Position numbers and translations under genes: made by a program
Shown here: one piece after another, positions 63,813 to 64,000 of the stretch
Layout: the number at the start of each line of letters is the position of its first letter
How positions within the stretch are numbered: position 1 is the first letter of the stretch
From: Paragorgia papillata
Lineage: Eukaryota; Cnidaria; Anthozoa; Scleralcyonacea; Coralliidae
Direction of reading: 5' to 3'
NCBI GenBank assembly: GCA_035771165.1
Contig: JAWNZC010000114.1
Span: 142,001 to 206,000, forward strand
DNA length: 64,000 nucleotides
Notes under the pieces: model-generated
The model's input: the letters and a program-made list of their open reading frames with translations, nothing else
What the model was told of the DNA's origin: nothing
Database searches by the model: none

Positions 63813-64000
63813 AGCCACTTTAGCCATAGGCTCCTTTCCAGGCCTTTTTTGCGGGATACCGCGAGGGCCTACTTTAGTAACAACAACACTCCTACGGCTA
63901 CGTCTTACTTATATATAGCTATATTGTAATTAAACGTTCAGATTTTATAAGATATATATGCGCAGATTAACTGCGTAGACGGTGAAAATGACGATCACGT

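Overview
This window is nuclear DNA from an animal. Genes have many short exons with GT...AG introns, and the proteins are metazoan families. The base composition is AT-rich, and the flanking DNA is full of short inverted-repeat elements, Penelope-type GIY-YIG remnants, tRNA- and 5S-rRNA-derived repeats and very long simple repeats. A marine invertebrate fits best. An anthozoan cnidarian is my best guess, but this is inference from repeat style and protein similarity and was not searched.

Layout, left to right. 1-6.1 kb is a satellite of about 208 bp monomers, running straight into a 30-bp minisatellite (6.1-6.6 kb). 6.6-19.5 kb has no gene I can support. It holds three copies of a tRNA-derived SINE-like unit, an inverted pair of decayed Penelope-like endonuclease fragments, several minisatellites, a 2.2-kb fold-back element with about 1-kb arms and TA flanks, and a tandem array of 5S-rRNA-derived units.

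19.6-33.8 kb is a complete gene for poly(ADP-ribose) glycohydrolase (PARG). I reconstructed 23 coding exons that join in frame to 638 codons plus stop. Many of its introns carry a different long microsatellite (TACAC/TACTC, GACT, GTTC, GGGA, CTTT, GTCT/GTCC). 34.5-36.8 kb is an intronless gene for a secreted, extremely glutamine-rich protein of unknown function.

40.5-61.1 kb is a BTB-BACK-Kelch gene of the KLHL2/KLHL3 (Drosophila kelch) type, a substrate adaptor for Cullin-3 ubiquitin ligases. It has six coding exons giving 581 residues. Its introns hold the most unusual DNA here: a 20-bp tandem repeat that multiplies the 3' splice site of exon 2, a 40-bp array, a seven-copy tRNA-like array, and a 10.2-kb array of a CpG-containing 12-bp unit between Kelch exons 5 and 6. 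61.1-64 kb has only inverted repeats and a possible promoter-like stretch.

All three genes lie on the + strand. PARG removes poly(ADP-ribose) in the nucleus, the KLHL protein acts in ubiquitylation, and the Q-rich protein is predicted to be secreted, so no shared pathway is evident. The very long open frames inside the repeat arrays are by-products of repeat periods divisible by three, or of stop-free simple repeats, and were not called as genes.
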